Shown: positions 1-8,645, counted from the first letter of the stretch. The stretch is 64,000 nt of DNA from ZC4RG25 sp023428365 (GCA_050283925.1 JBNOAI010000001.1:434001-498000), one strand, 5' to 3'. Program-made: numbers and translations. Notes: a model not told the origin generated them from the sequence alone.

Positions 1-309
1 AGCGAGAATGGCCAGCGGAAACGAGAAGATCAGGCCGAGGACAGTGCCAGCCACGGCCATCTGAAACGTGATGAGGAGCTGCCATAGGATCTGTGGGAGA
101 CGCTCAATATCGGGCGGAAACATACGCGACAGAATGCTGCCGATCGCGGGAATGCCGCGTTACATGCGCTCCAGCGACAGCCCGACACTCATCATCGACC
201 AGACGACAAACGCAATGATGACGACCGTCAGCGTAAACGACAGCGCGCCGGGGCGTTCGAACCGTGCGATGCTGACTGTTGAGCGCGGCGGCGCAATGTC
301 GGTCGTCAT
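1..309 (-). pseudogene. phnE: PhnE, phosphonate ABC permease, partial, with in-frame stop
   Basis: This is the membrane permease of the phosphonate importer, and it runs off the left edge of the window. It starts at ATG 309 inside the phnC stop codon (ATGA overlap), so it should be translationally coupled to phnC. The first 49 codons give a short cytoplasmic start and one membrane helix (TLTVVIIAFVVW). A TAA codon (160-162) then interrupts the frame. The same frame resumes at once with RGIPAIGSILSRMFPPDIERL and a second helix (GTVLGLIFSFPLAIL), both typical of PhnE. No frameshift is needed, so this is a single nonsense change or a base-calling error. If it is real, the transporter is probably inactive unless the stop is read through. 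The rest of the gene cannot be seen. Confidence 0.8.
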
Positions 310-1103
310 GCGGCGACTCCGACAAAAAATGTCCTCAGGTCTTCCGGACGAACGTCGCACGACGGTGTGTCCATCACGATCCGGCCGCCAGCCAGACCGA
401 CGATGCGATCGGAAAAGCGCAAGGTGTGTTCGATTCGATGGGAAATGACGACGAGAGGCAGGCGGTTGTCGGAAGACAGCTGATAAAGCAGTGCCATGAC
501 ATCCTCGCCGGAACGTGGGTCGAGGCTGGCGTCGGGCTCATCGGCAAGAACGATCTCCGGCCGCTGCATCAGCATGCGCGCGATGGCAACACGTTGCGAC
601 TGGCCGCCGGACAGACTGTCTGCGCGCTGCCCTGCCTTATTCGCCAAGCCGACACGCTCGAGACACCACATCGCCTCGTCGCGCACAGGAGCGCGTGCGA
701 GCGTTTGTGACCACGTGCGCGGGCCGCGCTCTCGCGCTTGCACGCCGTGAATAACATTAGACAATGCCGACAGCCGCGGCACGAGATTGTGACGCTGGAA
801 TACGACGCCGATGCGCGATCTCAAGCGGGACAGCTCATGACCGGAAACGGCAGTCAAATCTTTGCCGAGAATCTGGATGCGTCCCGATGTCGGCTCAGTA
901 AGGCGGACGAGACACCGCAACAAGGTCGATTTGCCCGCACCGTTGGCGCCAATCAGCGCCAGCGCATGTCCAGCCGATACTGTGAGATCGACACCGTCGA
1001 GAACTCGAGTTTGGCCGAACGCCTTGACGAGTTGCGACACAACGATGGCGGGCGCCTCTGAGGCGCCCGCGACGAAGTCTACGCGTGAGGGGCGATCCAA
1101 CAT
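306..1103 (-). CDS. phnC: PhnC, phosphonate ABC transporter ATP-binding protein
   Basis: This is the cytoplasmic ATPase that powers phosphonate import with PhnD and PhnE. The 265-residue length fits the PhnC family. Visible motifs are Walker A GANGAGKST (52-60), the signature LSGGQSQR (164-171), Walker B IVLADEP (184-190) and the H-loop His (VISH, 219-222). The gene begins 4 bp after the phnD stop and overlaps phnE by 4 bp, so phnD-phnC-phnE form one operon. The N-terminal 18 residues before the ABC domain are not conserved-looking, so a slightly later start is possible. Family assignment rests mainly on the PhnD neighbour, because ABC ATPases resemble one another closely. Confidence 0.9.
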   Translation of the reverse strand: MLDRPSRVDFVAGASEAPAIVVSQLVKAFGQTRVLDGVDLTVSAGHALALIGANGAGKSTLLRCLVRLTEPTSGRIQILGKDLTAVSGHELSRLRSRIGVVFQRHNLVPRLSALSNVIHGVQARERGPRTWSQTLARAPVRDEAMWCLERVGLANKAGQRADSLSGGQSQRVAIARMLMQRPEIVLADEPDASLDPRSGEDVMALLYQLSSDNRLPLVVISHRIEHTLRFSDRIVGLAGGRIVMDTPSCDVRPEDLRTFFVGVAA

Positions 1104-1107
1104 CGCC

Positions 1108-1983
1108 TTAGTTTCCGATGAACTTCGTGAATTCCTTCACGCCCACGTTGGTATACATATTGCGGACGACGTCGTAGTCCTTGTCCGAAACGTTGGCCAG
1201 GAACTTGCCGCCCTCGAACTTCCGATTTTCCTTGGTGGAGATCACGGCCTTCATGACCGTGTCGGCGTGATCGAGAAACGCCTTGCGGAACTTGTCCAAG
1301 GTTTCGGGCTTCACCTTCGGCGAGGCCACGACCAGATCGTCCGGCAGGATGATGCCGTCGCCGAGCGAGCGGAACTTCTTGTCCGGGAAAGCCTTCACGA
1401 CGCGTTCAAGATGCGTCTGGTTCATGCCGATGGCAGCAATGTCGCCGCGGATCATGGCTTCAGCTGCAACGTTGAGCTTCAGGAAAACCGCCTCGTAGTC
1501 CTTGTTGTAGCCCAGGCCGTTCTCCGCAAGCACTGTGGCCGGGCCGAGGTGCTGGGACGTCGAGCCGATCTCACCGAACGAGATCTTCTTACCCTTCAGA
1601 TCGGCAAGCGACTTGATCGGGCTTTCGTCCAGCACGATCAGGCTCGAGCGATAGTTCGGGCGGCCCCAGACGACGACAGGCTGCGCTTTCATGCGCGCGT
1701 TGAATACGACGTACTCGGCCGGTCCGGTGAGAACGAAGTCAACCTGATCGGCTGCCATGGCTTCGACGGCCGCGGTGCGACCGGAAACCGGGAAGAAATC
1801 AACGCTCAAGCCAGTCGCCTTCTCAAACGCGTCCTTGAACGGCCCGTAGCCGCGCTGCAGCTCTTCAAGGCCATCGACGTCCGTTACGGCGAAACGGATT
1901 TTTTCCTGTGCAGCCAGCGGCGCAATCGAACCGGCAGCGGCGATTGCCGCAGTCAAACCGACAACAAACGTCCTGCGAAGCAT
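1108..1983 (-). CDS. phnD: PhnD, periplasmic phosphonate-binding protein
   Basis: This is the periplasmic solute-binding protein of the phosphonate/phosphate ABC importer. I chose ATG 1983, giving 291 residues. It is preceded by AGGGAG at proper spacing and opens directly into a signal peptide (MLRRTFVVGLTAAIAAAGS, cleavage near PLAAQ). The upstream in-frame extension has no signal-peptide character. The mature protein starts with the PhnD-like IRFAVTDVDGLEELQRGYGPF, a region of the fold that ends in a ligand-binding lobe (VSGRTAAVEAMAADQVDFVLTG in pieces). It is the first gene of phnD-phnC-phnE and is transcribed away from phnM. A Pho-box-like site lies upstream at 2084-2101, which fits induction by phosphate starvation. 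Confidence 0.9.
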   Translation of the reverse strand: MLRRTFVVGLTAAIAAAGSIAPLAAQEKIRFAVTDVDGLEELQRGYGPFKDAFEKATGLSVDFFPVSGRTAAVEAMAADQVDFVLTGPAEYVVFNARMKAQPVVVWGRPNYRSSLIVLDESPIKSLADLKGKKISFGEIGSTSQHLGPATVLAENGLGYNKDYEAVFLKLNVAAEAMIRGDIAAIGMNQTHLERVVKAFPDKKFRSLGDGIILPDDLVVASPKVKPETLDKFRKAFLDHADTVMKAVISTKENRKFEGGKFLANVSDKDYDVVRNMYTNVGVKEFTKFIGN

Positions 1984-2083
1984 GGTGAACTCCCTCTTGA
2001 GCGCGTCCGCAAAGCTTTCGCTGCGGCGGAACGCGTGTGATCGCTGCGGATCCATCCGCTCACTATGGCGATAGCAGTGATCA

Positions 2084-2101
2084 ACGACAGTTGCGTGACG
2101 T
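2084..2101 (-). promoter_or_regulatory. Pho-box-like site upstream of phnD
   Basis: Read on the minus strand this is ACGTCAC-GCAA-CTGTCGT. That matches 10 of 14 half-site positions of the alphaproteobacterial PhoB consensus, two CTGTCAT repeats 11 bp apart. It lies about 100 bp upstream of phnD. PhoB control of phosphonate transport is known in related bacteria. The match here was made by eye only. Confidence 0.4.
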
Positions 2102-2135
2102 TCGGGGCGGACCGCGCAGCCGCACAGGCAGCAGA

Positions 2136-2153
2136 CTGTCATGCAACCTTCAA
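2136..2153 (+). promoter_or_regulatory. Pho-box-like site upstream of phnM
   Basis: CTGTCAT-GCAA-CCTTCAA has one perfect PhoB half-site and one 4-of-7 half-site at 11-bp spacing. It lies about 46 bp before phnM and points toward it. The GCAA spacer is the same as in the divergent site at 2084-2101. Confidence 0.4.
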
Positions 2154-2199
2154 TGAGGCGCTTTAGACCTCCCGTCTTCAAGCAGAGACCGGATCAGAT

Positions 2200-3405
2200 A
2201 TGCGCACTTGTATTCGCGGCGACCGTGTGTTGCTCGATGGACGTTTGATCAGCAGCGACCTTCATCTCGATTATGCTGATGGCGAAGGCACGATCGTTGA
2301 CGGGCGAAACGCGTCAGACGCTGATACGGTCATCGACGCGACCGGCCTTCTGGTGCTGCCCGGTCTCGTGGACATTCATGGCGATGCATTCGAGCGGCAG
2401 ATCGAACCCCGTCCGGGCGTGGCGTTTCCGTTGGAGCTCGCTCTGCTTGAAACGGATCGATTGCTACTGTCCTACGGAATTTCGACGGCTTATCACGGCG
2501 TGACGTGGTCATGGGAGCCTGGGCTGCGCGGCACGGAAAATGCGCTCGCAATGCTTGAGACGACCGAACGGCTCCGGCCAAACCTCGGCTGCGATACGCG
2601 CTATCACCTCCGTCACGAGACGTTCAATCTGGACGCGGAAGAAACGATCATCGACTGGCTTCGCGCCGGTCGGATCGGATGCCTTGCCTTCAATGATCAC
2701 ATGAGCGGCACCATTAAGGACCTCGAGCGCGCCAGCAAGGTTGCGCGCATGGTCGAGCGGACTGGGTTGTCGTTTGAAGCGTTCAATGCCCTTGTCGATC
2801 GCACCTACGCGCGTCGCGATGACGTTCCCCAGTCGATTGCGCGCATCGCCGCCGCCGCCCGTGGTGCAGGTGTGACCATTCTCTCCCATGACGACCGCAC
2901 GGAAAGCGAACGCGCATGGTTTCGCGAACTCGGCGCTCGTATCGCCGAATTTCCGATGACCGAGACCGCAACGCAATCGGCAGTCGCGGCGGGTGACGTC
3001 ACCGTATTCGGTGCTCCGAATGTCGTGCGCGGGGGAAGCCATACCGGCTGCCCGTCGGCGATGGACATGGTCGCAGCCGGTTGGTGTTCAATTCTCGCAT
3101 CGGATTACAACTATCCCACGCTTCTCAATGCGCCGTTCCGCATTGCCGCTGCCGGTGTGTTGCCGATCGAGGAAGCCTGGTCTCTTGTTTCGTTCAATCC
3201 CGCGCAGGCCCTCGGGCTTCACGATCGCGGCGAACTCGCAGTTGGCCGACGCGCGGACGTGGTGCTGGTTGATGCCGAGGCTGTCGGCGGCCCCGTTGTG
3301 GTCGCGACGATCGCCAACGGCCGCATCCGCTATCTGACAGATGCCGAGCGCATCTGCGGCACGGCGCGATCTACGTCGCGCATCGGCAATACCATGTCCG
3401 CATGA
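2200..3405 (+). CDS. phnM: PhnM, alpha-D-ribose 1-methylphosphonate 5-triphosphate diphosphatase
   Basis: PhnM belongs to the amidohydrolase superfamily. In the C-P lyase pathway it removes pyrophosphate from ribose 1-phosphonate 5-triphosphate. The 401-residue protein has the PhnM metal motif DIHGD (58-62) followed by AFERQIEPRPGV, the FNDHMSG segment (164-170) and SHDDRT (229-234). It ends with an amidohydrolase-type beta sandwich (VGRRADVVLVD). It is transcribed alone, divergently from phnD. The C-P lyase core genes (phnG to phnL) are not in the window and should lie elsewhere, perhaps to the left. The start ATG at 2200 has no strong Shine-Dalgarno sequence but begins the conserved fold directly. 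Confidence 0.9.
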   Translation: MRTCIRGDRVLLDGRLISSDLHLDYADGEGTIVDGRNASDADTVIDATGLLVLPGLVDIHGDAFERQIEPRPGVAFPLELALLETDRLLLSYGISTAYHGVTWSWEPGLRGTENALAMLETTERLRPNLGCDTRYHLRHETFNLDAEETIIDWLRAGRIGCLAFNDHMSGTIKDLERASKVARMVERTGLSFEAFNALVDRTYARRDDVPQSIARIAAAARGAGVTILSHDDRTESERAWFRELGARIAEFPMTETATQSAVAAGDVTVFGAPNVVRGGSHTGCPSAMDMVAAGWCSILASDYNYPTLLNAPFRIAAAGVLPIEEAWSLVSFNPAQALGLHDRGELAVGRRADVVLVDAEAVGGPVVVATIANGRIRYLTDAERICGTARSTSRIGNTMSA

Positions 3406-3518
3406 TTGGGGGCGATCAGATACCCCCCAGTCCGTCGATCTTGTCATCAAGCCTTTGCACAACAGTAAGAGACCGTCCTCGCAAAGGCCGGGCCGGTTGG
3501 CGTCAATGTTGATGCCGC

Positions 3519-4349
3519 CTAGATTTCCAGCCTTTTTACCTGCTCCTCGATCGGTGCGTCCGGATCGTAAGAGAACTTGGGATTGGCATCCAGAAAGTCG
3601 TGGTAGTGAACGATCGTGCGGTCGCGATCGATGAAGATCACAGCGTATGCAGGTGGTTCAAGGCTGCAGATGTTTGCACGCGTCGTCTCGAAGGTCAGCC
3701 AGCTCTGATGGTTCGTGCCGCGGAGCGCCGAGAACGAAAAGCCGCGCCAGCTTCCGCATACCGGTCGGTGAACATGGCCAAAGAAGATGTGGCGGATATT
3801 TGTATGTCCTGCGACGACGCGGGCAAAAGCATCGCCATTTGTCATCACGTACTGATCGAGATGCGGGAGCGCGATCTCGAACGGCGGATGATGCATGAAC
3901 AGAAATACCGGCCGATCCTTGCTGTCATCGAGCGTCCTGGCCAGCCAGTTCTGCCGCTTCTCGCAGAAGAAGCCGGTGTGGACGCCAGGATCGATGGTAT
4001 CGAGAAAAATAAATCGCCCCTCTCGTGTATCGCGGACTGACTGAATGAAGCCGTTCTTATCGACCGCGAGATCAGGGAAGGTCATGCACAAGGCGGCCCG
4101 CTCATCGTGGTTGCCCGCGAGGAGCTGTACGGGAACCGAGAGTTCGCCGAGCGTCTCTTTCAACAGGGCGTAAGCGCGTGGATCGGCGTGATGCGCAAGA
4201 TCTCCGGTGACAACGCACAGCTCTGCATCGCGATGGTGGTGATTGATGTCGGAGACCGCTGCAGCGAACCGCTGATGCGGGTCGCTGCCAAAGATGGTTT
4301 CGCCTTTGGGGACAAAATGGCAATCAGTGATTTGTATGATTTTCAGCAC
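3519..4349 (-). CDS. Calcineurin-like phosphodiesterase, GpdQ/class III cyclic phosphodiesterase type
   Basis: This is a cytoplasmic binuclear metallophosphoesterase of 276 residues. I chose GTG 4349 because AAGGAG stands 7 nt before it and the fold begins at once (KIIQITDCHF). Upstream in-frame sequence belongs to the preceding permease gene in another frame. Metal ligands are visible in order: D9 and H11 (DCH), D50 (GD), N80-H81 (GNHDE), H153-H154 (FMHHPP) and GHVH (191-194). Relatives hydrolyse glycerophosphodiesters or cyclic nucleotides. It is the last gene of the importer operon, 11 bp after the permease. This suggests that it cleaves the imported compound. The exact substrate cannot be read from sequence. 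Confidence 0.85.
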   Translation of the reverse strand: MLKIIQITDCHFVPKGETIFGSDPHQRFAAAVSDINHHHRDAELCVVTGDLAHHADPRAYALLKETLGELSVPVQLLAGNHDERAALCMTFPDLAVDKNGFIQSVRDTREGRFIFLDTIDPGVHTGFFCEKRQNWLARTLDDSKDRPVFLFMHHPPFEIALPHLDQYVMTNGDAFARVVAGHTNIRHIFFGHVHRPVCGSWRGFSFSALRGTNHQSWLTFETTRANICSLEPPAYAVIFIDRDRTIVHYHDFLDANPKFSYDPDAPIEEQVKRLEI

Positions 4350-4360
4350 GCGTTGGCTCC

Positions 4361-5185
4361 TTACCCCTTCAATGCCCCAAGGCTGATGCCTTCTATGAAA
4401 CGCCGCTGTGCGACGAGAAACGCCAGCACAAGTGGTGCAGTGACGATCGTGGTTCCGGCCATCAGTTCGCCATAGCGATCGCCGGCTTCCGCGGATCGGA
4501 AATAGATAAGCCCCAGCGGCGGCGTATTGAGCTCGGGCGAGCGGACGGCGACGAGCGGCCAGAACAGATCGTTCCAATGCGACACGACGGAGAAAATCCC
4601 AAAAGCCGTCGCGGCCGGCAGCGTCAACGGCAGAAGAATGCGCACCACGATGCTGATCTCGCTGAGACCATCGAGCCGCGCCGCATCGAGCAGATCGTCG
4701 GGAATCGTGCGAAAGAATTGGCGAAACAGAAACACGGCAAAGGCCGATGAAATAAACGGCAGGATCAATGCTGCATAGGTATCGAGCACCTGCATCCGCG
4801 CAAAGCCTGCATAGATCGGCAGCGCCGTGACCTGGATCGGGATGAGAAGCCCGAACAGCACCAATCCCATCACGATCTCTCGGCCGGCAAACCGCAACTT
4901 GGCAAGCGCATACGCAGCGGGCAGCGCAAACAACAGCTGAAAGATGAGGATCGCCGCGCAGACAATCGCGCCGTTCATCAGAAAAAGCAGCAGCGGGCGC
5001 TGCATGAGAACGTTTGGATAATTAGCCAGTCCCTCGAGAGACTGCGGAATGAGCGAAAGGCTGCCGCTGAATATTTCGCTGGCCGACTTCAGCGAGAAGG
5101 CCAGCATGTAAGCAAACGGTGCGAGAAACACCGCTGCCAGCCCACAAAGCACGAAGAGACGAGAGAAAGCTGCGATCCGCCTCAT
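4361..5185 (-). CDS. ABC transporter inner-membrane permease, UgpE/MalG type
   Basis: This is one of two permeases of a carbohydrate-uptake-type (CUT1) ABC importer, 274 residues with about six membrane helices. The cytoplasmic coupling loop reads DAARLDGLSEISIVVRILLP, with the conserved Asp and Gly of the EAA motif. The gene overlaps its upstream partner by 4 bp (ATGA), so the two permeases are translationally coupled. UgpE-type permeases carry glycerol 3-phosphate or glycerophosphodiesters, and the paralogous MalG types carry sugars. The neighbouring phosphodiesterase and PhnF regulator favour an organophosphorus ligand, but that is inferred from context. Confidence 0.85.
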   Translation of the reverse strand: MRRIAAFSRLFVLCGLAAVFLAPFAYMLAFSLKSASEIFSGSLSLIPQSLEGLANYPNVLMQRPLLLFLMNGAIVCAAILIFQLLFALPAAYALAKLRFAGREIVMGLVLFGLLIPIQVTALPIYAGFARMQVLDTYAALILPFISSAFAVFLFRQFFRTIPDDLLDAARLDGLSEISIVVRILLPLTLPAATAFGIFSVVSHWNDLFWPLVAVRSPELNTPPLGLIYFRSAEAGDRYGELMAGTTIVTAPLVLAFLVAQRRFIEGISLGALKG

Positions 5186-6117
5186 GTGTAATGCACGCGT
5201 CGATCGAGAAAACGGAACTTGATGAGCGTCAACGTCAGCAGCATCACGACGAATGCCACGGTCAACGCGGAGGCATAGCCGACGCGGAAGTAGACGAACC
5301 CTTCCTGATAGATCGTGAAGAGAATGACCTCGGAAGCACGTTGCGGTCCGCCTTGAGTGATCGCAGCAACGGTCTCGAACACCCGGAATGAGCGCAGAAA
5401 TGAAATGATGACGATGAACAGCAGCGTCGGACCGAGGAGCGGAAATGTCACCGTCCAGAAGCGTTCATAGGATCTATGCGCGCCGTCGACTGATGCAGCG
5501 TCGTAAAGATCGCGCGGTATGGCCTTTAGCCCTGCCATGAACAGAACCATGTTATAGCCGGCGTTTTCCCATATCCCGATCATTGCCAAAGTCGGCAATA
5601 CCGTTGCGGGATTGTTGAGGAAGCTTTGGCGCGGAATCCCGGCGAGCGATAGCAGTGCATTCACGGGGCCCAACGATGGGTGGAGTAGGAATTCCCAGAC
5701 AATCGCCATCGCAACGGTCGTTGAGACGACCGGCAGAAAGAATGCAGACCGGAAAAATGCCCGGCCTATCGGTGAACTCTCAATGAGCACGGCGAGCCAA
5801 AGCCCCAGCAGAACCGACGCCGGTGTGACGAGGGCTGCATAAAGCAAGGTATTCGATGCCGATCGGCGGAAAACGTCGTCGGTTGCCAGTTCCGTAAGGT
5901 TTTGCAGTCCGGTGAACTGGATCGTGTTTTGTCCCAGCTGCCAGTCGGTGAACGCCATGATCACCACGCCGAGGCAGGGGAGGATGAGAAACAGAAGCAA
6001 TCCGAAAAGAAACGGAGACACAAGAAGCCACGCCGTGCGCGATTCTCGTTGCACCGTTTGTCGCTTTGACGTTTGCGACGCCCGAACTGCTGTCAGTGCT
6101 GGTGCGAGAGACGTCAC
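5182..6117 (-). CDS. ABC transporter inner-membrane permease, UgpA/MalF type
   Basis: This is the second CUT1-family permease, 311 residues. A hydrophilic N-terminus of about 30 residues is followed by six membrane helices, the first being AWLLVSPFLFGLLLFLILP. The coupling loop DAASVDGAHRSYERFWTVTF carries the expected EAA-type Asp and Gly. It overlaps the ATPase gene upstream and the other permease downstream by 4 bp each. Such tight packing shows one translationally coupled unit. It should pair with the 4361-5185 permease to form the membrane channel. Confidence 0.85.
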   Translation of the reverse strand: MTSLAPALTAVRASQTSKRQTVQRESRTAWLLVSPFLFGLLLFLILPCLGVVIMAFTDWQLGQNTIQFTGLQNLTELATDDVFRRSASNTLLYAALVTPASVLLGLWLAVLIESSPIGRAFFRSAFFLPVVSTTVAMAIVWEFLLHPSLGPVNALLSLAGIPRQSFLNNPATVLPTLAMIGIWENAGYNMVLFMAGLKAIPRDLYDAASVDGAHRSYERFWTVTFPLLGPTLLFIVIISFLRSFRVFETVAAITQGGPQRASEVILFTIYQEGFVYFRVGYASALTVAFVVMLLTLTLIKFRFLDRRVHYT

Positions 6118-7286
6118 AGCGCCGCCTCCGCATATACGCGAGCGGCTGGTGCGTCTTTCGGCTCGATCAGTCCGGTCGCGATCCGTTTTCCCGTAGCGGC
6201 GAACACATGGACTTTGTCTCGCGCGATCGAAAGACCGACTGTTGCCCCTAGTTTCGGCGAGGAGATATCCGCGCCATGGCGTCCCACGACGACAGTGCCG
6301 TCCTTGAGGACGACATGGACCAGTTCCTCCGATCCCAGGAATTCCTTGTGACGGACTGTTGCGGTGAGCATCCCGGCGTGCGGTGTCGTAAGTGTCACAT
6401 GTTCTGGCCGCACCCCGATTTCGACGCCGCCATTGGGCAGATCTGTTCGGCCGAGCACGATAGAAGTCCCCGGCATCCGTACGATACCTGCAGTGATCTC
6501 AGCCGACATGACGTTGATCGGAGGGTTGCCGATGAATTGCGCCACGCGAATATCTGAGGGCGTTTCATAGATTTGCTTCGGCGAGCCGACCTGCACGACC
6601 TTGCCTTCCATAAGCACGACGATGCGGCTCGCCATCGTCATCGCTTCGACCTGGTCATGCGTGACGTAAACCGTCGTGATGCACAGTCGCTTCTGCAGCT
6701 CGACGATTTCAGCGCGGGTTGAAGTGCGCAACGCCGCGTCGAGATTCGACAACGGCTCGTCGAGCAAAAACAGCTTCGGTTTCCTGACCAGCGCACGGGC
6801 CAACGCGACGCGCTGCCTTTGACCGCCTGACAGCTGTTTCGGTTTCCGGTCGAGATAGCCGTGCATCGCGACGAGTTCGGCTGCCTCGTTAATCGAGGAC
6901 TTGATGGCCACTCGCTTTTCAGCAACACGACGATTGAACGTGCGCATGAATGGCAGGCGTTCGATGCGCGTGAGGTCACGCATGACCAGCGGCAGCGCGA
7001 TGTTTTGCTCGACGGTCATATGCGGATAGAGCGCATACGATTGAAACACCATGGCGATGTCGCGTGTCGTCGGAGGCTGCGCATCGACAACAGCGTCTCC
7101 AATGCGCACAGAGCCGGTGTCCTGCGCCTCAAGACCGGCAATGATACGCAACAGCGTGGATTTTCCGCAGCCTGATGGACCGACGACCGCAATGAACTCG
7201 CCGTCTTCGATCGACAGGTCGACGCCACGCAAAACTTCGGTCGCACCGAAGCTCTTTGCAATGCCCGACAGCTCAAGTGTCGCCAT
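6114..7286 (-). CDS. ABC transporter ATP-binding protein, UgpC/MalK type
   Basis: This is the ATPase of the CUT1 importer, 390 residues. Motifs are Walker A GPSGCGKST (36-44), signature LSGGQRQR (152-159), Walker B LFLLDEP (172-178) and an H-loop (VTHDQ). The C-terminal half forms the MalK-type TOBE/OB regulatory domain (VGVRPEH-like EIGVRPEHV). Between the Q-loop region and the signature there is an insertion of roughly 20-30 residues, about 101-130, rich in Arg and Lys (RTFNRRVAEKRVAIK), that ordinary MalK/UgpC proteins lack. The gene follows the binding protein after a 63-bp gap containing a stem-loop and overlaps the permease gene downstream. Confidence 0.9.
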   Translation of the reverse strand: MATLELSGIAKSFGATEVLRGVDLSIEDGEFIAVVGPSGCGKSTLLRIIAGLEAQDTGSVRIGDAVVDAQPPTTRDIAMVFQSYALYPHMTVEQNIALPLVMRDLTRIERLPFMRTFNRRVAEKRVAIKSSINEAAELVAMHGYLDRKPKQLSGGQRQRVALARALVRKPKLFLLDEPLSNLDAALRTSTRAEIVELQKRLCITTVYVTHDQVEAMTMASRIVVLMEGKVVQVGSPKQIYETPSDIRVAQFIGNPPINVMSAEITAGIVRMPGTSIVLGRTDLPNGGVEIGVRPEHVTLTTPHAGMLTATVRHKEFLGSEELVHVVLKDGTVVVGRHGADISSPKLGATVGLSIARDKVHVFAATGKRIATGLIEPKDAPAARVYAEAAL

Positions 7287-7307
7287 GCGTTTGCCTCCAA
7301 CACCAAA

Positions 7308-7335
7308 GGCCCAGGCACCCGCAGGCGCCTGGGTC
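7308..7335 (-). terminator. Intra-operon stem-loop between binding protein and ATPase genes
   Basis: CCCAGGC (7310-7316) pairs with GCCTGGG (7327-7333), with one or two further pairs outside, around an odd CG-rich loop. No T-run follows. Such hairpins after the binding-protein gene of ABC operons often stabilise the upstream mRNA or partly terminate transcription, so that more binding protein than ATPase is made. This role is inferred from position. Confidence 0.5.
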
Positions 7336-7349
7336 CGCGTATCCAGCCG

Positions 7350-8645
7350 TCAGCGCGGCAGGAGTGCGTTGACGTCTTTCGTGAGAGAAACGAGGGCCTC
7401 TTCCGGCGTCTTCGTTTTGCCGACGACAGCCTCGAGGTTCTGGCCGATCACATCATCGATCTTGATCGCGTTCGGTCCCGGATAGGCAAACCACTCGCGA
7501 ACCAGCGGGATCTGATCGACAGCCGTTTTATGGAGCGGCCGCGTATCGAAGTAGCCCTTCAGCAAGGCGGGATCTTCGAGCGCCAGGACATTGACGGGAG
7601 TGTATCCGACCTGACGGATCACCTGATTGGTGCCCTGAGGGCCTGTCGAGAACTTCACCCATTTCCAGGCTGCAGCAAGAACTTCCGGGTTCTTTGCCGC
7701 TTCCTTGGTGACGATCGCGACATTGCCGCCCGTCGGCAGACGGCCATTCTCAGCACCCAGCGGATGCGGACTGGTGCCGAGCGTGAAGCGCTCACCAACC
7801 GTTGTGCTGAAGTTGTTCAGTCGTGAAATCGAGTCGATGAACAGACCCATGCGTCCCGCAATGAACTGTTGACGCGCTGCCTGGTCTGCAAGAGGCACCA
7901 GGCCACCTTCATCCACCATGCGCCGATAGAGCTCGAATGCCTTCTGGAAATGGGGATCCTTATCGAAGGCCACCGTCTTGGCGCTCGGCTGCATCATCTC
8001 GCCGCCGAGCCCGAACAGCACACCTTGGAAGTACCATGCGCCGTACCAGTTGCTCGCGTAGGGAATATACATGCCCGACATATCGGGCCCGAGAGCCTTG
8101 ATCTTCCCCGCGATCTGGAGAAGTCCGTCCCAATCGCGTGGCATGTTGGCCGGATCAGCGCCGACTTTCTTCACCAGATCGGCGTTGTAATAGACGAGCG
8201 ACATCGAGACCGCGAACGGCAAGCCATATTGCTTTCCGCCCACCTGACCGATCGACTGCATCGATGGGGTCCAGCCCTGCTTCTCGAACGTCGATCCGTC
8301 CGATTTCATCAACGTCGCAAGATCAACGGCGATGTCACGCTCGCCGAGAACTGGAACGAACGACAGCCCCACGTAATCGACGTGCGGCATGCCGCCGACC
8401 GTTGCTTCACGCAGCAGTCCCTGGAAACCTGCCGAATAGTCTTTGTGAGGCCCGCGGAACTTAATTTTGATGTTCGGATTTTCCGCCTCGAAGTCGGCTT
8501 TCAACTTCTCGAAAACTTTGTCGAAGATTTGCGGCTGCGTGTACTGAACGACAACCTCGACAGGTGCTGCGACGACAGGCGCACTCAGCGCGCCGGTCAT
8601 GGCAGCCACGGATGCCCAGGCCAAGCTGCCCAGAAATGATCTCAT
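7350..8645 (-). CDS. Extracellular solute-binding protein, UgpB/family 1 type
   Basis: This is the periplasmic binding protein of the CUT1 importer, 431 residues. I chose ATG 8645, which has AAGGGGAT before it and opens a signal peptide (MRSFLGSLAWASVAAMTGAL, cleavage near PVVAAPV). The mature part starts with VEVVVQYTQPQIFDKVFEKL and contains the family 1 pattern of a long helix after the first strand. UgpB relatives bind glycerol 3-phosphate and glycerophosphocholine, but sugar-binding relatives look alike at this level. It is the first gene of the operon that ends with the phosphodiesterase. A Pho-box-like site and a TCTAGAT palindrome lie 100-130 bp upstream. Confidence 0.87.
   Translation of the reverse strand: MRSFLGSLAWASVAAMTGALSAPVVAAPVEVVVQYTQPQIFDKVFEKLKADFEAENPNIKIKFRGPHKDYSAGFQGLLREATVGGMPHVDYVGLSFVPVLGERDIAVDLATLMKSDGSTFEKQGWTPSMQSIGQVGGKQYGLPFAVSMSLVYYNADLVKKVGADPANMPRDWDGLLQIAGKIKALGPDMSGMYIPYASNWYGAWYFQGVLFGLGGEMMQPSAKTVAFDKDPHFQKAFELYRRMVDEGGLVPLADQAARQQFIAGRMGLFIDSISRLNNFSTTVGERFTLGTSPHPLGAENGRLPTGGNVAIVTKEAAKNPEVLAAAWKWVKFSTGPQGTNQVIRQVGYTPVNVLALEDPALLKGYFDTRPLHKTAVDQIPLVREWFAYPGPNAIKIDDVIGQNLEAVVGKTKTPEEALVSLTKDVNALLPR

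Noticed and set aside
862..2040. 392-codon open frame on the + strand over phnC/phnD
   Set aside because: It is antisense to two well-supported genes and has no family resemblance. High GC keeps the opposite strand open.
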